Under the pieces are notes generated by a model. It did not search any database. It was not told the origin of the DNA and worked only from the letters and a program-made list of their open reading frames with translations. A DNA stretch of 64,000 bases from Allobosea sp. TND4EK4. GTDB lineage: Bacteria > Pseudomonadota > Alphaproteobacteria > Rhizobiales > Beijerinckiaceae. The translations under genes and the position numbers were made by a program. The stretch lies in the NCBI RefSeq assembly GCF_900156025.1, contig NZ_FTMO01000004.1:62001-126000 (forward strand), written 5' to 3'. Below are positions 50,608 through 60,574 of this stretch, one piece after another. Positions within the stretch are counted from its first letter, which is position 1, and the number at the start of each line of letters is the position of its first letter.

Positions 50608-52337
50608 CATTTGAGAAGCAGCCAGTCCTCCACCACCAGCGCGTCGAGCCCGCTGGTGTAGAACATCAGGATCGCGTCTTCCGCCGTGTGCAGGATCGGC
50701 TTGCCCATGATGTTGAAGGAGGTGTTCAGGACGACCGGCACGCCGGTCAGTTCGTGGAAGGCCGAGATCAGGGCGTGATAGCGCGGGTTGCGCTCGGCCG
50801 TGACACTCTGCAGGCGGCCGGTCGCGTCTTCATGCACCACGGCCGGCACACGGTCGCGCACCGCTTCCTTCCAGACCAGCGTGCGCTCCATATAGGGCGC
50901 GTCCTGATAGTTCTCGAACCAGTCGGCGGCGTGCTCCGCCAGGATCGAGGGTGCGAAGGGGCGGAAGGCCTCGCGGTATTTCACCTTGGCGTTGAGGATG
51001 TCCTTGGCATCGGCGGGGCGGGGATCGGCGATGATCGAGCGGTTCCCGAGCGCGCGCGGGCCGAACTCGGCGCGGCCCTGCACCCAGCCGATCAGCTTGC
51101 CTTCGGTGAGGAGCTTTGCCGTCACCGGCGCGATCTCGTCAGGGGAGAGCTTTCGCAGGCGTTTTTCCCAACGCTGCATGCGCTCGAAGGGCTCGGTCGA
51201 GACGGTCGAGCCGAGATAGGGCGTGAGCGGTCCCTTCGGCGCGCGCCAGTCGGGGTTAGCTTCCGCGTGGGCGAGCCAGGCGGCGCCGATGGCGTTGCCG
51301 TCATCGGCGGGGGCGGAGGGCACGAAGACGCTCGTGAAGCCGTGGCGGCCCGCGATCCTGCCGTTGAAGGAGGAATTGAGCGCGCAGCCGCCGGCAAGCA
51401 CGAGGTTTTCGCTCGGGACCAGCACCGCGGCTTCGCCGAGCAGCGCCTCCATCATCTCGGCGAAAACATCCTGCCCGCAGCGGGCAAGGTCCGCCCAGCC
51501 CTGGTCGAGCGCGTCGGCCGGGCGTTTCGCGAGAATCTCGGCGGCGACGGCCTGCACGACATCCGCCTTGGCGAAGGCAAGCTTGTGGCCCTCGATGCTG
51601 TAGAGCTTGCGCAGCAGCGCCATCAGCTCCGGGTCGGTCTTGCCATAGGGGGCAAGCCCCATGATCTTCCATTCCTCGCCCTTGGCCTGGTCGAAACCGG
51701 CGAGATCGGTGACGAGCCCGAAATAGAAGCCGATCGATTCCCGGCCGCGATGGCGCTTCACTTCGCGCAGCTTGCCGCCCTCGAGGGCGAAGATGGCGGA
51801 GGCGCCGGTCTCGCCCATGCCGTCGACGACGAGGCAGGCGGCGTTGTCGAAAGGCGAGGACCAGCAGGCATAGGCGGCGTGGCTGAGATGGTGGCCATAA
51901 CGCTTCAGGCCGGTGACGTTGGCCTCGCCATAGGCCCGGTCGAGCCCGAGCAGGACACCCATGCCGGCGCGCTGCTGGCCCAGATGGAGCGAGGCGATCA
52001 GCGCCCGTTCCGTCCGCTCCGGCACCAGCGAGCGGTTCAGCTCGGGCGAGAGCTTGAGCAAGGCTTCCAGCGTGAAGGAGCCGGCCCGCGCCATCTGGTC
52101 GAGGAAGCCGGTGAAATCCTCGCCCCAGCTCGTGGCGATGCGGACCCCGGCGCCCTTGGGAATGTAGCGCTTCAGCAGCCCTTCCATGCGCGGCGCCGAA
52201 TCCGGCTCGCAGTTCGGCGCGCGCTTGTATTGCAGGTAGCGCTCGGTGGCCTCGGCAAAGAGCACCTCGCCATCGGGCCCGATGATGGCGAGGGCGGGGT
52301 CGTGGAAGGTGGTGGCGAGGCCGATCGTATAGGTCAT
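50607..52337 (-). CDS. NodU/CmcH-family carbamoyltransferase
   Basis: A 576-residue protein that transfers the carbamoyl group of carbamoyl phosphate to a hydroxyl, in two domains: the Kae1-like N-terminal part (IGLATTFHDPALAIIGPDGE, LKRYGHHLSHAAYACWSSPF with metal-binding histidines, VVDGMGETGASAIF) and the C-terminal YrdC-like part (GWVQGRAEFGPRALGNRSI, KYREAFRPFAPSIL). Relatives act on Nod factors, cephamycin and novobiocin; the acceptor here is unknown and no nod gene is near. It stands alone. Confidence 0.92.
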   Translation of the reverse strand: MTYTIGLATTFHDPALAIIGPDGEVLFAEATERYLQYKRAPNCEPDSAPRMEGLLKRYIPKGAGVRIATSWGEDFTGFLDQMARAGSFTLEALLKLSPELNRSLVPERTERALIASLHLGQQRAGMGVLLGLDRAYGEANVTGLKRYGHHLSHAAYACWSSPFDNAACLVVDGMGETGASAIFALEGGKLREVKRHRGRESIGFYFGLVTDLAGFDQAKGEEWKIMGLAPYGKTDPELMALLRKLYSIEGHKLAFAKADVVQAVAAEILAKRPADALDQGWADLARCGQDVFAEMMEALLGEAAVLVPSENLVLAGGCALNSSFNGRIAGRHGFTSVFVPSAPADDGNAIGAAWLAHAEANPDWRAPKGPLTPYLGSTVSTEPFERMQRWEKRLRKLSPDEIAPVTAKLLTEGKLIGWVQGRAEFGPRALGNRSIIADPRPADAKDILNAKVKYREAFRPFAPSILAEHAADWFENYQDAPYMERTLVWKEAVRDRVPAVVHEDATGRLQSVTAERNPRYHALISAFHELTGVPVVLNTSFNIMGKPILHTAEDAILMFYTSGLDALVVEDWLLLK

Positions 52338-52384
52338 GGGCCGCAGGATATGGCGCAGGGGGACGCGGCAGGCAATCGCGAGCT

Positions 52385-52474
52385 GTCATTCCGGGGCTCG
52401 CGCAGCGAGAACCCGGAACCCACGGCCGGGCGAGCCGCCAGGCTTGATCCTCACCGGCCGTGGTTTCCCGGTTA
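52385..52474. repeat. Palindromic intergenic repeat of another type
   Basis: The unit opens GTCATTCCGGGGCTCGCGCA and ends with ACCGGCCGTGGTTTCCCGG. It has partly inverted arms (CCGGAACCCACGGCCGG / CCGGCCGTGGTTTCCCGG) and no coding sign. Confidence 0.5.
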
Positions 52475-52497
52475 AGGCCTATGGCCGCCCTGGCCGT

Positions 52498-53124
52498 TCA
52501 GCGGCCGGTCGCGGCCGCCATCAAAGCCTTCGAATCCGCGCTGGCCCAGTCGGCCGGTCCCTGGAGAATGCCGAGTTCGCAGCCTTGCCTGTCGACGATG
52601 ATGCTGACCGGCATGCCCTCGACCTTGTGCGCGGCGCGCAGCGCCTGGAAGGTCGCGGCCTGCGGATCGCCATAGAAGGGCAGGGCAGTGACCTTGTTCT
52701 CGGCGAGCCAGGCCTTCGGCTTGTCGAGATTGCGGGTGTCGATGTTGATCGCGACCACGGCGAAGTCCGGCCCGCCCATCGCCTTCTGCAGCGCATCGAG
52801 GGCCGGCATTTCCTTGAGGCAGGGCGCGCACCAGGTCGCCCAGAGATTGACGAGCAGGGTCTTGCCCTTGAGCGCGGCGAGCGTCATCGGCTGGCCGTCC
52901 GGCCCCGTGAAGGCGAGCTCAGGCGCCGGCTGAGGGTCCTTGCGGATCTCGACAGCCGCGACCTCGCCCTTCGCCAGCGGCGTCATGCGCGCGGCTGTCT
53001 GGCGCGCGGCCTTGCATGATCCGTTGCCGGCATCGCCCGCGAGGGAGTAGAAGGCCGCCACGCCTGCGAGGCCGAGCGCCGCCACGACCCCGAGGGCCAC
53101 ACCGATCTTCGTTCCTGACGTCAT
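52498..53124 (-). CDS. tlpA: TlpA-type thiol:disulfide oxidoreductase
   Basis: A 208-residue thioredoxin-like protein anchored by an N-terminal hydrophobic helix ([20 protein letters not shown]). The active site is [15 protein letters not shown], and the cis-proline is in [10 protein letters not shown]. TlpA keeps cysteines of the CuA site reduced for cytochrome oxidase assembly in the periplasm. Placement divergent from argH is conserved in many Hyphomicrobiales. Two further cysteines (SCKAAR; QGCELG) recall the structural disulfide of TlpA. Confidence 0.9.
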   Translation of the reverse strand: MTSGTKIGVALGVVAALGLAGVAAFYSLAGDAGNGSCKAARQTAARMTPLAKGEVAAVEIRKDPQPAPELAFTGPDGQPMTLAALKGKTLLVNLWATWCAPCLKEMPALDALQKAMGGPDFAVVAINIDTRNLDKPKAWLAENKVTALPFYGDPQAATFQALRAAHKVEGMPVSIIVDRQGCELGILQGPADWASADSKALMAAATGR

Positions 53125-53154
53125 CGCGCGTCCTCAAAAGCAGGAAAGACCGCC

Positions 53155-54537
53155 GTGAGCAATCGCATGTGGGGTGGGCGTTTCGCCACAGGTCCCGACG
53201 CCATCATGGAGGAGATCAACGCCTCGATCGACTTCGACAAGACGCTCTGGCGGCAGGATATCCGCGGCTCTCTGGCGCATGCGGCGATGCTGGCGGAGAC
53301 CGGGATCCTGACCAGGGACGATGTGGCGACGATCACCGAAGGGCTGAAGAGCGTCGAAGGCGAGATCGAGGCCGGGACCTTCACCTTCTCGCGGGCGCTC
53401 GAAGACGTGCATATGAACGTCGAGTCCAGTCTCAAGGACAGGATCGGCCTCGCCGCCGGCCGGCTCCACACGGCCCGCTCGCGCAACGACCAGGTCGCGA
53501 CCGACATGCGGCTGTGGGTGCGCGACACGCTCGACGAGCTCGACGGGCAGATGCGCGACCTCCAGCAGGCGCTGGCCGAGAAGGCCGACATCTATGCCGG
53601 CGCGGTGATGCCGGGCTTCACCCATCTGCAATCGGCGCAGCCGGTCACCTTCGGCCACCATCTCCTCGCCTATGTCGAGATGCTCGGCCGCGACCGCGGC
53701 CGCGTCCGCGATGCCCGCGCCCGCCTCAACGAATGTCCGCTGGGTGCCGCCGCGCTGGCCGGTACCTCCTTCCCGATCGACCGGCACATGACGGCGAAGG
53801 CGCTCGGCTTCGACCGGCCGACGGCGAATTCGCTCGATTCGGTCTCGGACCGCGATTTCGTGCTGGAGACGCTCTCGGCGGCCTCGATCTGCGCGATGCA
53901 CCTCTCCCGGCTGGCCGAGGAGATCGTGCTGTGGGCGACGCCGCAATTCGGCTTCATCAGGCTCTCGGACGCCTTCTCGACCGGCTCCTCGATCATGCCG
54001 CAGAAGCGCAATCCGGATGCGGCCGAGCTGGTGCGCGGCAAGGCGGGGCGCGTCTTCGGGGCGCTGCAGGCGCTGCTGACGATGATGAAGGGCCTGCCGC
54101 TGAGCTATTCCAAGGACATGCAGGAGGACAAGGAAGGCACCTTCGACGCCCTGCAGACGATCTCGCTCTGCCTGGCCGCCATGACCGGCATGGTCCGCGA
54201 CATGCAGCCCGACCTGAAGACGATGAAGAAGGCTGCCGGATTCGGCTATGCCACCGCGACCGATCTCGCCGACTGGCTGGTGCGGGTGCTGAAGATGCCG
54301 TTCCGCGACGCTCACCATGTCACCGGCCGGCTCGTCGGCATCGCCTCGGAGAAGAAGGTGGGGCTTGAGAAGCTCTCGCTCGCCGAGATGCAGGCGGTCG
54401 AGCCGCAGATCACGGAGGCGGTCTTCGCGGTGCTCGGCGTCGACCAGTCGGTCAAGAGCCGCACGAGCTATGGCGGCACGGCGCCGGCCAATGTCCGCAA
54501 GCAGGCGCGGCGCTGGCTGAAGCAGCTGTCCAGATAG
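53155..54537 (+). CDS. argH: Argininosuccinate lyase
   Basis: A 460-residue enzyme of the fumarase/aspartase superfamily. It begins [15 protein letters not shown] and carries the family signature [36 protein letters not shown] and [17 protein letters not shown] are also conserved. It splits argininosuccinate into arginine and fumarate, the last step of arginine synthesis. The start is GTG. It begins 30 bases from the divergent tlpA start and is followed by lptM and lysA. Confidence 0.96.
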   Translation: MSNRMWGGRFATGPDAIMEEINASIDFDKTLWRQDIRGSLAHAAMLAETGILTRDDVATITEGLKSVEGEIEAGTFTFSRALEDVHMNVESSLKDRIGLAAGRLHTARSRNDQVATDMRLWVRDTLDELDGQMRDLQQALAEKADIYAGAVMPGFTHLQSAQPVTFGHHLLAYVEMLGRDRGRVRDARARLNECPLGAAALAGTSFPIDRHMTAKALGFDRPTANSLDSVSDRDFVLETLSAASICAMHLSRLAEEIVLWATPQFGFIRLSDAFSTGSSIMPQKRNPDAAELVRGKAGRVFGALQALLTMMKGLPLSYSKDMQEDKEGTFDALQTISLCLAAMTGMVRDMQPDLKTMKKAAGFGYATATDLADWLVRVLKMPFRDAHHVTGRLVGIASEKKVGLEKLSLAEMQAVEPQITEAVFAVLGVDQSVKSRTSYGGTAPANVRKQARRWLKQLSR

Positions 54538-54540
54538 CGC

Positions 54541-54633
54541 GTCATGCTCGGGCTCGATCCGAGCCTCTCGAAAGCCGGTGGCTTCGTGTCACGATTTTCT
54601 CGGGCGAAGCCCCGTTTCGCCCGAGAATGACGC
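54541..54633. repeat. Dispersed palindromic intergenic repeat, copy 3
   Basis: It begins GTCATGCTCGGGCTCGATCC and ends CGCCCGAGAATGACGC, with an inner palindrome around TCTCGGGCGAAGCCCCGTTT. It is related to the units at 743-829 and 4488-4565 and sits between argH and lptM. Confidence 0.6.
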
Positions 54634-54704
54634 AGCCGAGAGCCTCGCACTCGGCCGCGTCCTCCGCTACAGTCCCGCCACGCTTCGTCCGAGGGTTCGT
54701 CTTC

Positions 54705-54968
54705 GTGCTTCAACCAGGTTTGAAATTCGGCCGTGCCCTGCTGGTCGTCGGCCTTCTCGGCGTCGCGCTTGGCGCCTGCGGTCGCAAGGGTCCGCTCGAG
54801 CCGCCGCCGAATGTCAGCGGCGCGGTCGATCTGCCGGACAACCAGGTCGGCGCGCAGCCCAGCGACGTGCCCGAGATCGGCTCGGCCTCCGTGCTCGCCA
54901 AGCCGGCCAAGGCCAACCGCGCGATCACCGTGCCGAACAAGCCGTTCATCCTCGATCCGCTGATGTGA
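54705..54968 (+). CDS. lptM: LptM-type lipoprotein
   Basis: An 87-residue lipoprotein with a signal (KFGRALLVVGLLGVALGAC) and lipobox ALGAC. Right after the cysteine comes GRKGPLEPPP, the signature of LptM (formerly YifL), which binds the LptDE complex in the outer membrane and helps its maturation. The gene is between argH and lysA, as usual in alphaproteobacteria. The start is GTG at 54705; the frame continues upstream into the repeat, which I did not include. Confidence 0.88.
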   Translation: MLQPGLKFGRALLVVGLLGVALGACGRKGPLEPPPNVSGAVDLPDNQVGAQPSDVPEIGSASVLAKPAKANRAITVPNKPFILDPLM

Positions 54969-54980
54969 ACCGAACCACGC

Positions 54981-55088
54981 CGTCATCCCGGGCGACCGTC
55001 AGGGAGACCCGGGATCCATGCCGGAGCGCCTGCCGGCGGCGTTCAGGCATGGATCCCCGATCTCCGCTTCGCTCCGTCCGGGATGACG
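54981..55088. repeat. Palindromic intergenic repeat of a third type
   Basis: The outer arms CGTCATCCCGG and CCGGGATGACG are perfect inverted copies, and an inner pair (GGGATCCATGCC / GGCATGGATCCCC) also pairs. It lies between lptM and lysA. Such units are frequent in Hyphomicrobiales genomes. Confidence 0.65.
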
Positions 55089-55125
55089 GAGCGGGTTTGA
55101 GTCGATCTTCTCAAAGTTGGTATCC

Positions 55126-56415
55126 ATGCATCATTTCGCCTATCGCGACGGTTCCCTCCATGCCGAAGGCGTCGATCTCGCCCGGATCGCGGCGGAGGTC
55201 GGCACGCCGGTCTATGTCTATTCCAGCGCGACGATCGAGCGGCATTACACGCTCTTTGCCGAGGCGGTGAAGCGCGCCGCGCCGGCCGGCAAGGCGCATG
55301 TCTTCTACGCGATGAAGGCGAACGGCAATCTCGGCGTGCTGAAGACGCTGGGCGCGCTCGGGGCCGGCGTCGACACGGTCTCGGAGGGCGAGGTGCGCAA
55401 GGCGCTGGCCGCCGGCATTCCCGCGAGCAGGATCGTGTTCTCCGGCGTCGGCAAGAGCGAGCAGGAGCTGCGTTTCGCGGTCGAGGCCGGGATCTACCAG
55501 GTCAATATCGAGACCGAGGGCGAGCTCGAGCTGCTCTCGAGGGTCGCGGCGTCGCTCGGCAAGCGGCAGGAGGCGGTATTCCGCGTCAATCCGGATATCG
55601 GCGCCGGCGGCCACGCCAAGATCACGACCGGATCGTCCGAGAACAAGTTCGGCGTCTCCTTCGAGGAGGTCGGGCGGCTCTATGCGCGCGCGGCCAATCT
55701 TCCCGGCGTGCGCATCATGGGACTGGCCGTCCATATCGGCAGCCAGATCCGGGAAACGGACGCTTTCGAGGCCGCCTATACGAAAATGGTGGCGCTGGTC
55801 GGCGATTTGCGCGGCGAAGGGCACCGCGTGGACCGGCTCGATCTCGGCGGCGGGCTCGGCATTCCCTACGACGTGCCCCATGATTTCGATCATGGCCCCG
55901 AGCTGATCGAGGCCTATGCGGCAATGGTCGGCAAGGTGACCAAGGGGCTCGATGTCGAGCTCGGTTTCGAGCCCGGGCGCCTGATCGTCGGCAATGCGGG
56001 CATCCTGCTGACCAGGGTGCTGCATCTCAATCCGCGCCCCACCAAGCAGTTCCTCGTCGTCGATGCGGCGATGAACGACCTCGTCCGGCCGGCGATGTAC
56101 GAGGCCTATCACGAGATCTGGCCGGTGGCGGAACAGCCGGCGGATGCGCCAAGCGTCGCCTATGACGTGGTCGGGCCGATCTGCGAATCGGGCGATACCT
56201 TCACCACCGGCCGCAGCCTGCCGAGGATGGCGCCGGGCGACCTCATCGCCTTCATGACGGCGGGGGCCTATGGCGCCTCGATGTCCTCCACCTACAACCA
56301 GCGCCTGCTCGTGCCAGAGGTGCTGGTGAAGGGCGACCGATACGCCGTCACGCGCCCGCGCCAGAGCTATGACGAGCTGATCGGGATGGACCGGCTGCCG
56401 GGGTGGCTGGCGTGA
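55126..56415 (+). CDS. lysA: Diaminopimelate decarboxylase
   Basis: A 429-residue fold-type III PLP enzyme. The PLP lysine is in VFYAMKANGNLGVL, HIGSQIRETDAF and LGGGLGIPY are conserved, and the C-terminal domain has VGPICESGDTF with the catalytic cysteine and YGASMSSTYNQR. It makes lysine from meso-diaminopimelate. The ATG at 55126 (MHHFAYRDGSLHAEGV) is the usual start. A TTG three codons upstream is less likely. Confidence 0.96.
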   Translation: MHHFAYRDGSLHAEGVDLARIAAEVGTPVYVYSSATIERHYTLFAEAVKRAAPAGKAHVFYAMKANGNLGVLKTLGALGAGVDTVSEGEVRKALAAGIPASRIVFSGVGKSEQELRFAVEAGIYQVNIETEGELELLSRVAASLGKRQEAVFRVNPDIGAGGHAKITTGSSENKFGVSFEEVGRLYARAANLPGVRIMGLAVHIGSQIRETDAFEAAYTKMVALVGDLRGEGHRVDRLDLGGGLGIPYDVPHDFDHGPELIEAYAAMVGKVTKGLDVELGFEPGRLIVGNAGILLTRVLHLNPRPTKQFLVVDAAMNDLVRPAMYEAYHEIWPVAEQPADAPSVAYDVVGPICESGDTFTTGRSLPRMAPGDLIAFMTAGAYGASMSSTYNQRLLVPEVLVKGDRYAVTRPRQSYDELIGMDRLPGWLA

Positions 56416-56775
56416 ACCGCCTCGTTTTCTCTCCGGAAGGGGCACGGGAAATCCCTCTCCTGTAAAGACAGGGGCAGGGGTGAGGTGTCGGCCCGTGGAC
56501 CGGCGAGGCAACTCCTCACCGCCAGCGGTTTGGGGAGTGCCCAAGCGTCCAACGGCCTACCCTCACGCTGCCCTTTCCCTCCGGGAGAGGGTTCCGAGCG
56601 GTTGCCGTTCACGAAACGTGGAGCAGGGTGCAAAGCCGGACGGGCTGAGACCGATCATCATGGTCGCCTCCTATCGGATGCGTGATGATCGGGGGGCTGG
56701 TCACGCCACATTCCCGTGCTAGCCTGAGATCATTGCGATACCGAACGGCGAATGGGGGCTGCCCGGAGCGATGGC
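56416..56775. other. Intergenic region between lysA and the TIGR02302 gene
   Basis: The 360-base gap holds short repeat-like pieces: CCCTCTCCTGTAAAGACAGG early on and CCCTTTCCCTCCGGGAGAGG later, both common in palindromic intergenic units of this order. A second half (56660-56770) probably contains the promoter of the next gene. I see no gene and no riboswitch. Confidence 0.4.
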
Positions 56776-59502
56776 ATGAGCGAGGCAGAGCGCCGCAAGG
56801 CGCCCGACACGATCGACGGCGTCCGGCTCCGGCTGCGCCGTCTCGCGCTGGCTTCGCGGGTGTCGCTCGGCTGGGAGCGGCTGTGGCCGCGGATCTGGCT
56901 GCCGCTCGGCGTCGTGCTCGCCTTCCTCGCCGTCTCCTGGTTCGGCCTGTGGACGCATCTGCCCTGGTTTGGGCGTATCGCCGGCGTCGTTCTCTTCCTC
57001 GCCGCGCTCGCGGCGAGCCTCTGGCAGGTGGCGCGGACGGTGCTGCCGACCTATCGCGAGAGTCTGGCCCGGCTCGACAGCTCGTTCTCCGGCGGCCATC
57101 GGCCCGCCTCGACGCTGGACGACAGCCTCGCCGTCGGTTCGGCCGACCCTGTTTCCCAGGCGCTGTGGAAGCTGCATGTCGAGCGCCAGAGCCGGCATGT
57201 CGCCGGGCTCAAGGTTGCCGCGCCGCAGCCGCGCATGGCCGCCCACGACAAGCTCGCCCTGCGCGCCGTGCCGCTGCTCGCGGCCGTCGCTGCCTTCTTC
57301 GTCGCCGGGCCTGAGGCGACGCAGCGCCTCTCCGCCGCCTTCGACTGGCAGGGGCCGCCCGGCGTCACGCCCTCGACCCGCATCGACGCCTGGATCGATC
57401 CGCCGGCCTATACGCGGCTGCCGCCGGTCCTGATCGACTTCGCCAAGCTGGCGAGCTCCACCATCAGCGCGCCGGAGAAGTCGGTGATCGTCGTGCGCGT
57501 TGCCGGCAGGACCGGGATCGACGTCGCGACCACGGGCCGTCTCGACCTGGTCAAGCCGGAGGAGAAGGACAGGCAGCAGGCCAAGGGCGCGTCCGGCGAC
57601 AAGGCCGCCGCGGCGCCCGCCCAGCCGGCGCCCGGCCAGCAGCAGGCCGTGCTGGAGCGGCGCTACACCCTCGCCGGCAACGGCACGCTGAAGCTCACCG
57701 GCAGCGGGGCCCCCGGCACGACGCTGACCCTCACCGCCATCGCCGACCAGCCGCCGACGATTCGCTTTTCCGAGCCGCCCAAGGCCATCGTCGGCGCGCA
57801 GTCCGGCGGACTGGGCATCATTTACCGGGCCAGGGACGATTACGGCCTCGCCTCGATCGAGGTGAACGTCTCGCGGCCGGATGCCGGGGCCAAGGCGGGC
57901 CGGGCGCTGGTCGAGCCGCCGAAGCAGAACCTCGCCGTGCCGTCCTCCGCCTCCGGCGACGAGGACCAGAAGGGCACGGTGGATTTCTCCGCCCATCCCT
58001 GGGCCGGCGCCAGGGTTCGCATGGTGCTCGTCGCCAAGGACGAGGCCGGGCAGGAAGGCCGCAGCGAGCCGGTCGAGATCGTGCTGCCGCAGCGCACCTT
58101 CACCAACCCGCTCGCCAAGGCGCTGGTCGAGCAGCGGCGCAAGCTGGTGATGAATGTCGACGACCGCCGGCTCGTGCAGCTCGGCATGGACGCGCTGATG
58201 ATCGAGCCCGATCTCTTCATGAAGGAGAAGGGCACCTATCTCGGCATGCGGATGCTGACCGAGCGCCTGCGCAAGGCCGGCAGCGACGCCGAGCTGGTCG
58301 AGGTTTCCGAGCTGATGTGGGCGCTGGCGCTCCAGCTCGAGGATGGCGGCATGACCGATGCCGAGCGGGCACTGCGCCAGGCGCAGGAGAATTTGCAGCA
58401 GGCGCTGGAGCGCGGCGCGTCCGAGGAGGACATCAAGAAGCTGACCGACGAGATGCGCAAGGCGATGGACAACTACATGCGCCAGCTCGCCGAGCAGATG
58501 ATGCGCCAGCAGCAGCAGAACGGCGACCGCGACCAGGCGCAGCTGCCTGAGAACTTCCGCACGGTGACGCCGCGCGACCTGCAGAACATGCTCGACCGCA
58601 TCGAGGAGCTGTCGAAGCGCGGCGACATGGCCGAGGCGCAGCGGCTGATGGAGCAGCTCAACCAGATGCTCAACAATCTCCAGATGGCGCGGCCGGGCCA
58701 GCAGCGCCAGAACGAGATGGGGCAGGCGCTGGGCGATCTCGACCGGATGACGCGCGACCAGCAGAACCTGCGCGACGAGACCTACCGGAACGAGCAACGC
58801 CGGCAGGGCCAGACGCAGCGCGGCCAGCGCCCCGGCCAGCAGCAGGCGCGGCCCGGCCAGCGCGGCCAGCAGGGACAGCAGGGCCAACGCGGACAGCAGG
58901 GGCAAAGGGGCCAGGGCCAGCAAGGCGAGCAGGGGCAGGACGGCGAAGACGGCGAGGGCATGCAGGGCCAGAACGGACAGGGCCAAGGTGGGCAAGGCCT
59001 GTCCCAGCGCCAGCAGGCCCTGCGCGAACGCCTGCAGGACCTCCAGCGCAAGATGCGCGGGATGGGCGCGCCGCAGAATGGCGAGCTCGGCGAGGCCGAG
59101 GAGGCGATGCGCGAGGCCGAGCGGCAGCTCGGGCAGGGGCAGGGCGACGGCGCGCTCGACGCACAGGGCAAGGCTCTCGATGCCCTTCGCCGCGGCGGCC
59201 AGAAGCTGGCCCAGCAGATGCAGGAAGGCCAGCCCGGCGAGGGCGAGGGCCAGGCCTATGGCGAGCCCGACGGGCGCCCCGCTGGCCGGCCTTCCGCCCA
59301 GCAGCGCGGCAGCGAGGACCCGCTCGGCCGGCCGCAGCGCCAGCGCGACTGGTCGGATGGTCGGGTCAAGGTGCCCGGTGCCGACGAGGGCGCGACCCAG
59401 CGCGCACGCCGCATCCTCGAGGAGCTGCGCAAGCGGCTCGGCGACCCGCTGCGCCCGCAGGAGGAGCTGGATTATCTGGAGCGGCTGCTCAGGCGGAACT
59501 GA
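56776..59502 (+). CDS. TIGR02302/DUF4175 family membrane protein
   Basis: A 908-residue protein. Two membrane helices occur near the start (about 42-64 and 66-88) and one at about 163-180. A periplasmic-like part of Ig-type fold follows (FSEPPKAIVGAQSGGLGIIY). After about 450 the chain is helical (QAQENLQQALERGASEEDIK), and from 670 to 750 it has Gln/Gly/Arg-rich low-complexity sequence (RGQQGQQGQRGQQGQ). The last 60 residues (RARRILEELRKRLGDPLRPQ) are conserved in the family. The role is unknown. The start MSEAERRK at 56776 was chosen since the upstream extension has no support. Confidence 0.88.
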   Translation: MSEAERRKAPDTIDGVRLRLRRLALASRVSLGWERLWPRIWLPLGVVLAFLAVSWFGLWTHLPWFGRIAGVVLFLAALAASLWQVARTVLPTYRESLARLDSSFSGGHRPASTLDDSLAVGSADPVSQALWKLHVERQSRHVAGLKVAAPQPRMAAHDKLALRAVPLLAAVAAFFVAGPEATQRLSAAFDWQGPPGVTPSTRIDAWIDPPAYTRLPPVLIDFAKLASSTISAPEKSVIVVRVAGRTGIDVATTGRLDLVKPEEKDRQQAKGASGDKAAAAPAQPAPGQQQAVLERRYTLAGNGTLKLTGSGAPGTTLTLTAIADQPPTIRFSEPPKAIVGAQSGGLGIIYRARDDYGLASIEVNVSRPDAGAKAGRALVEPPKQNLAVPSSASGDEDQKGTVDFSAHPWAGARVRMVLVAKDEAGQEGRSEPVEIVLPQRTFTNPLAKALVEQRRKLVMNVDDRRLVQLGMDALMIEPDLFMKEKGTYLGMRMLTERLRKAGSDAELVEVSELMWALALQLEDGGMTDAERALRQAQENLQQALERGASEEDIKKLTDEMRKAMDNYMRQLAEQMMRQQQQNGDRDQAQLPENFRTVTPRDLQNMLDRIEELSKRGDMAEAQRLMEQLNQMLNNLQMARPGQQRQNEMGQALGDLDRMTRDQQNLRDETYRNEQRRQGQTQRGQRPGQQQARPGQRGQQGQQGQRGQQGQRGQGQQGEQGQDGEDGEGMQGQNGQGQGGQGLSQRQQALRERLQDLQRKMRGMGAPQNGELGEAEEAMREAERQLGQGQGDGALDAQGKALDALRRGGQKLAQQMQEGQPGEGEGQAYGEPDGRPAGRPSAQQRGSEDPLGRPQRQRDWSDGRVKVPGADEGATQRARRILEELRKRLGDPLRPQEELDYLERLLRRN

Positions 59503-59544
59503 CGGAAGCCCGTACCTTTCGAAGCGCGGGGAACCCGCGCCTTC

Positions 59545-60408
59545 TCAGGCGTCCGATGTCCGCCCGGCCCCGCTCGCCACCAGCGCCCCGATGACGATCA
59601 TCGCGCAGGAGGCCGCCAGCATCAGGCTCGCCGGGGCATAGCCGAACAGGACCAGGATCAGCGTCGAGAGCACCGGAGCGGCATAGGAGGCGACGCCGAG
59701 CAAGGCGACGTCGCCCTGCTTCATGCCGATGTCCCAGACCACGAAGGCGAGCCCGATCGAGCCCAGCCCGAGCCCGAAGACACCGGCCCATTCGACGATG
59801 CTCGGCGCCCACAGCGTGGTCTCGAAGGCGGCGTGGCAGGCAAAGGCGAGGCCGGCGCAGACCAGCATGGTGACGCAGAGGCTTTCCGAGGGCACGGCAG
59901 CGAAACGCCGCGAGGCCACCGAATAGCTCGCCCAGACGAAGGCGCCGAGCGCGGCGAAGACATGGCCGGGGGCGAGCCCGGTTCCGCCGGTCAGCCCGCC
60001 CGAGACGAGAAGCGCGGTGGCGACGAGGCCGATGAGCGCGCCGACGAGATGGCGCGGCTTCAGGCCCGCGCCCGGCAGCAGCGCGGCGAAGAGGACGATC
60101 AGCAGCGGCCAGAGGTAATGGATCAGGTTCGCTTCCGCAGGCGGCGCCGTCTTTACCGCGGCGTAGTAGAGCGCGGTGTCGCCGAACAGGCCGTAGATGC
60201 CGAGCGCGAGCGAGGCCGGCGTCGGGCGGATGCGGGAGAGCTGCCCGCGCAGGCCCGCGACAGCGAGGATCAGCAATCCGCCGATCAGGAAGGTCAGCCC
60301 GACGAGCTGGAAGGGCGGGACCCGGCCCGACATCGCCGTGAACAGGGCCAAGGTCGACCAGAGCAGGATGGCGCAGAAGCCGATGAGGGTGGCGGTGCGG
60401 ATGGTCAT
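59545..60408 (-). CDS. EamA/DMT-family transporter
   Basis: A 287-residue membrane protein with ten hydrophobic helices in two EamA repeats: TLIGFCAILLWSTLALFTAM begins the first, and FAALGAFVWASYSVASRRFA the second. The sequence VKTAPPAEANLIHYLWPLLI is typical of the YddG-like aromatic-amino-acid exporter group, though the substrate is not certain. ATG at 60408. It is divergent from the Fsr-like gene. Confidence 0.87.
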   Translation of the reverse strand: MTIRTATLIGFCAILLWSTLALFTAMSGRVPPFQLVGLTFLIGGLLILAVAGLRGQLSRIRPTPASLALGIYGLFGDTALYYAAVKTAPPAEANLIHYLWPLLIVLFAALLPGAGLKPRHLVGALIGLVATALLVSGGLTGGTGLAPGHVFAALGAFVWASYSVASRRFAAVPSESLCVTMLVCAGLAFACHAAFETTLWAPSIVEWAGVFGLGLGSIGLAFVVWDIGMKQGDVALLGVASYAAPVLSTLILVLFGYAPASLMLAASCAMIVIGALVASGAGRTSDA

Positions 60409-60574
60409 GAGCGCTCGTCGGCTTGCCTTGTCTGTCCGATAGCAGCTTCGGCAGGCGATGCCAGCCATCGCCGCGGCCAAACCGGCATTTTGCGCCGCAG
60501 CACGGCTTGCCAGCCATGGAAGCCATGCTTGCGCCCCTGTTGACCCGGGGCAAAAGGCGCAGCATGCGTCGGAG

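Noticed and set aside
50607..52337. Nodulation gene nodU
   Set aside because: The family is right, but no nodABC, nod box or other symbiosis gene is in view. The acceptor substrate is unknown.
58800..59000. CRISPR or tandem-repeat array
   Set aside because: The repetition is irregular and codon-based, encoding Gln/Gly/Arg-rich sequence within the TIGR02302 protein. There are no constant repeats with unique spacers anywhere in the window.
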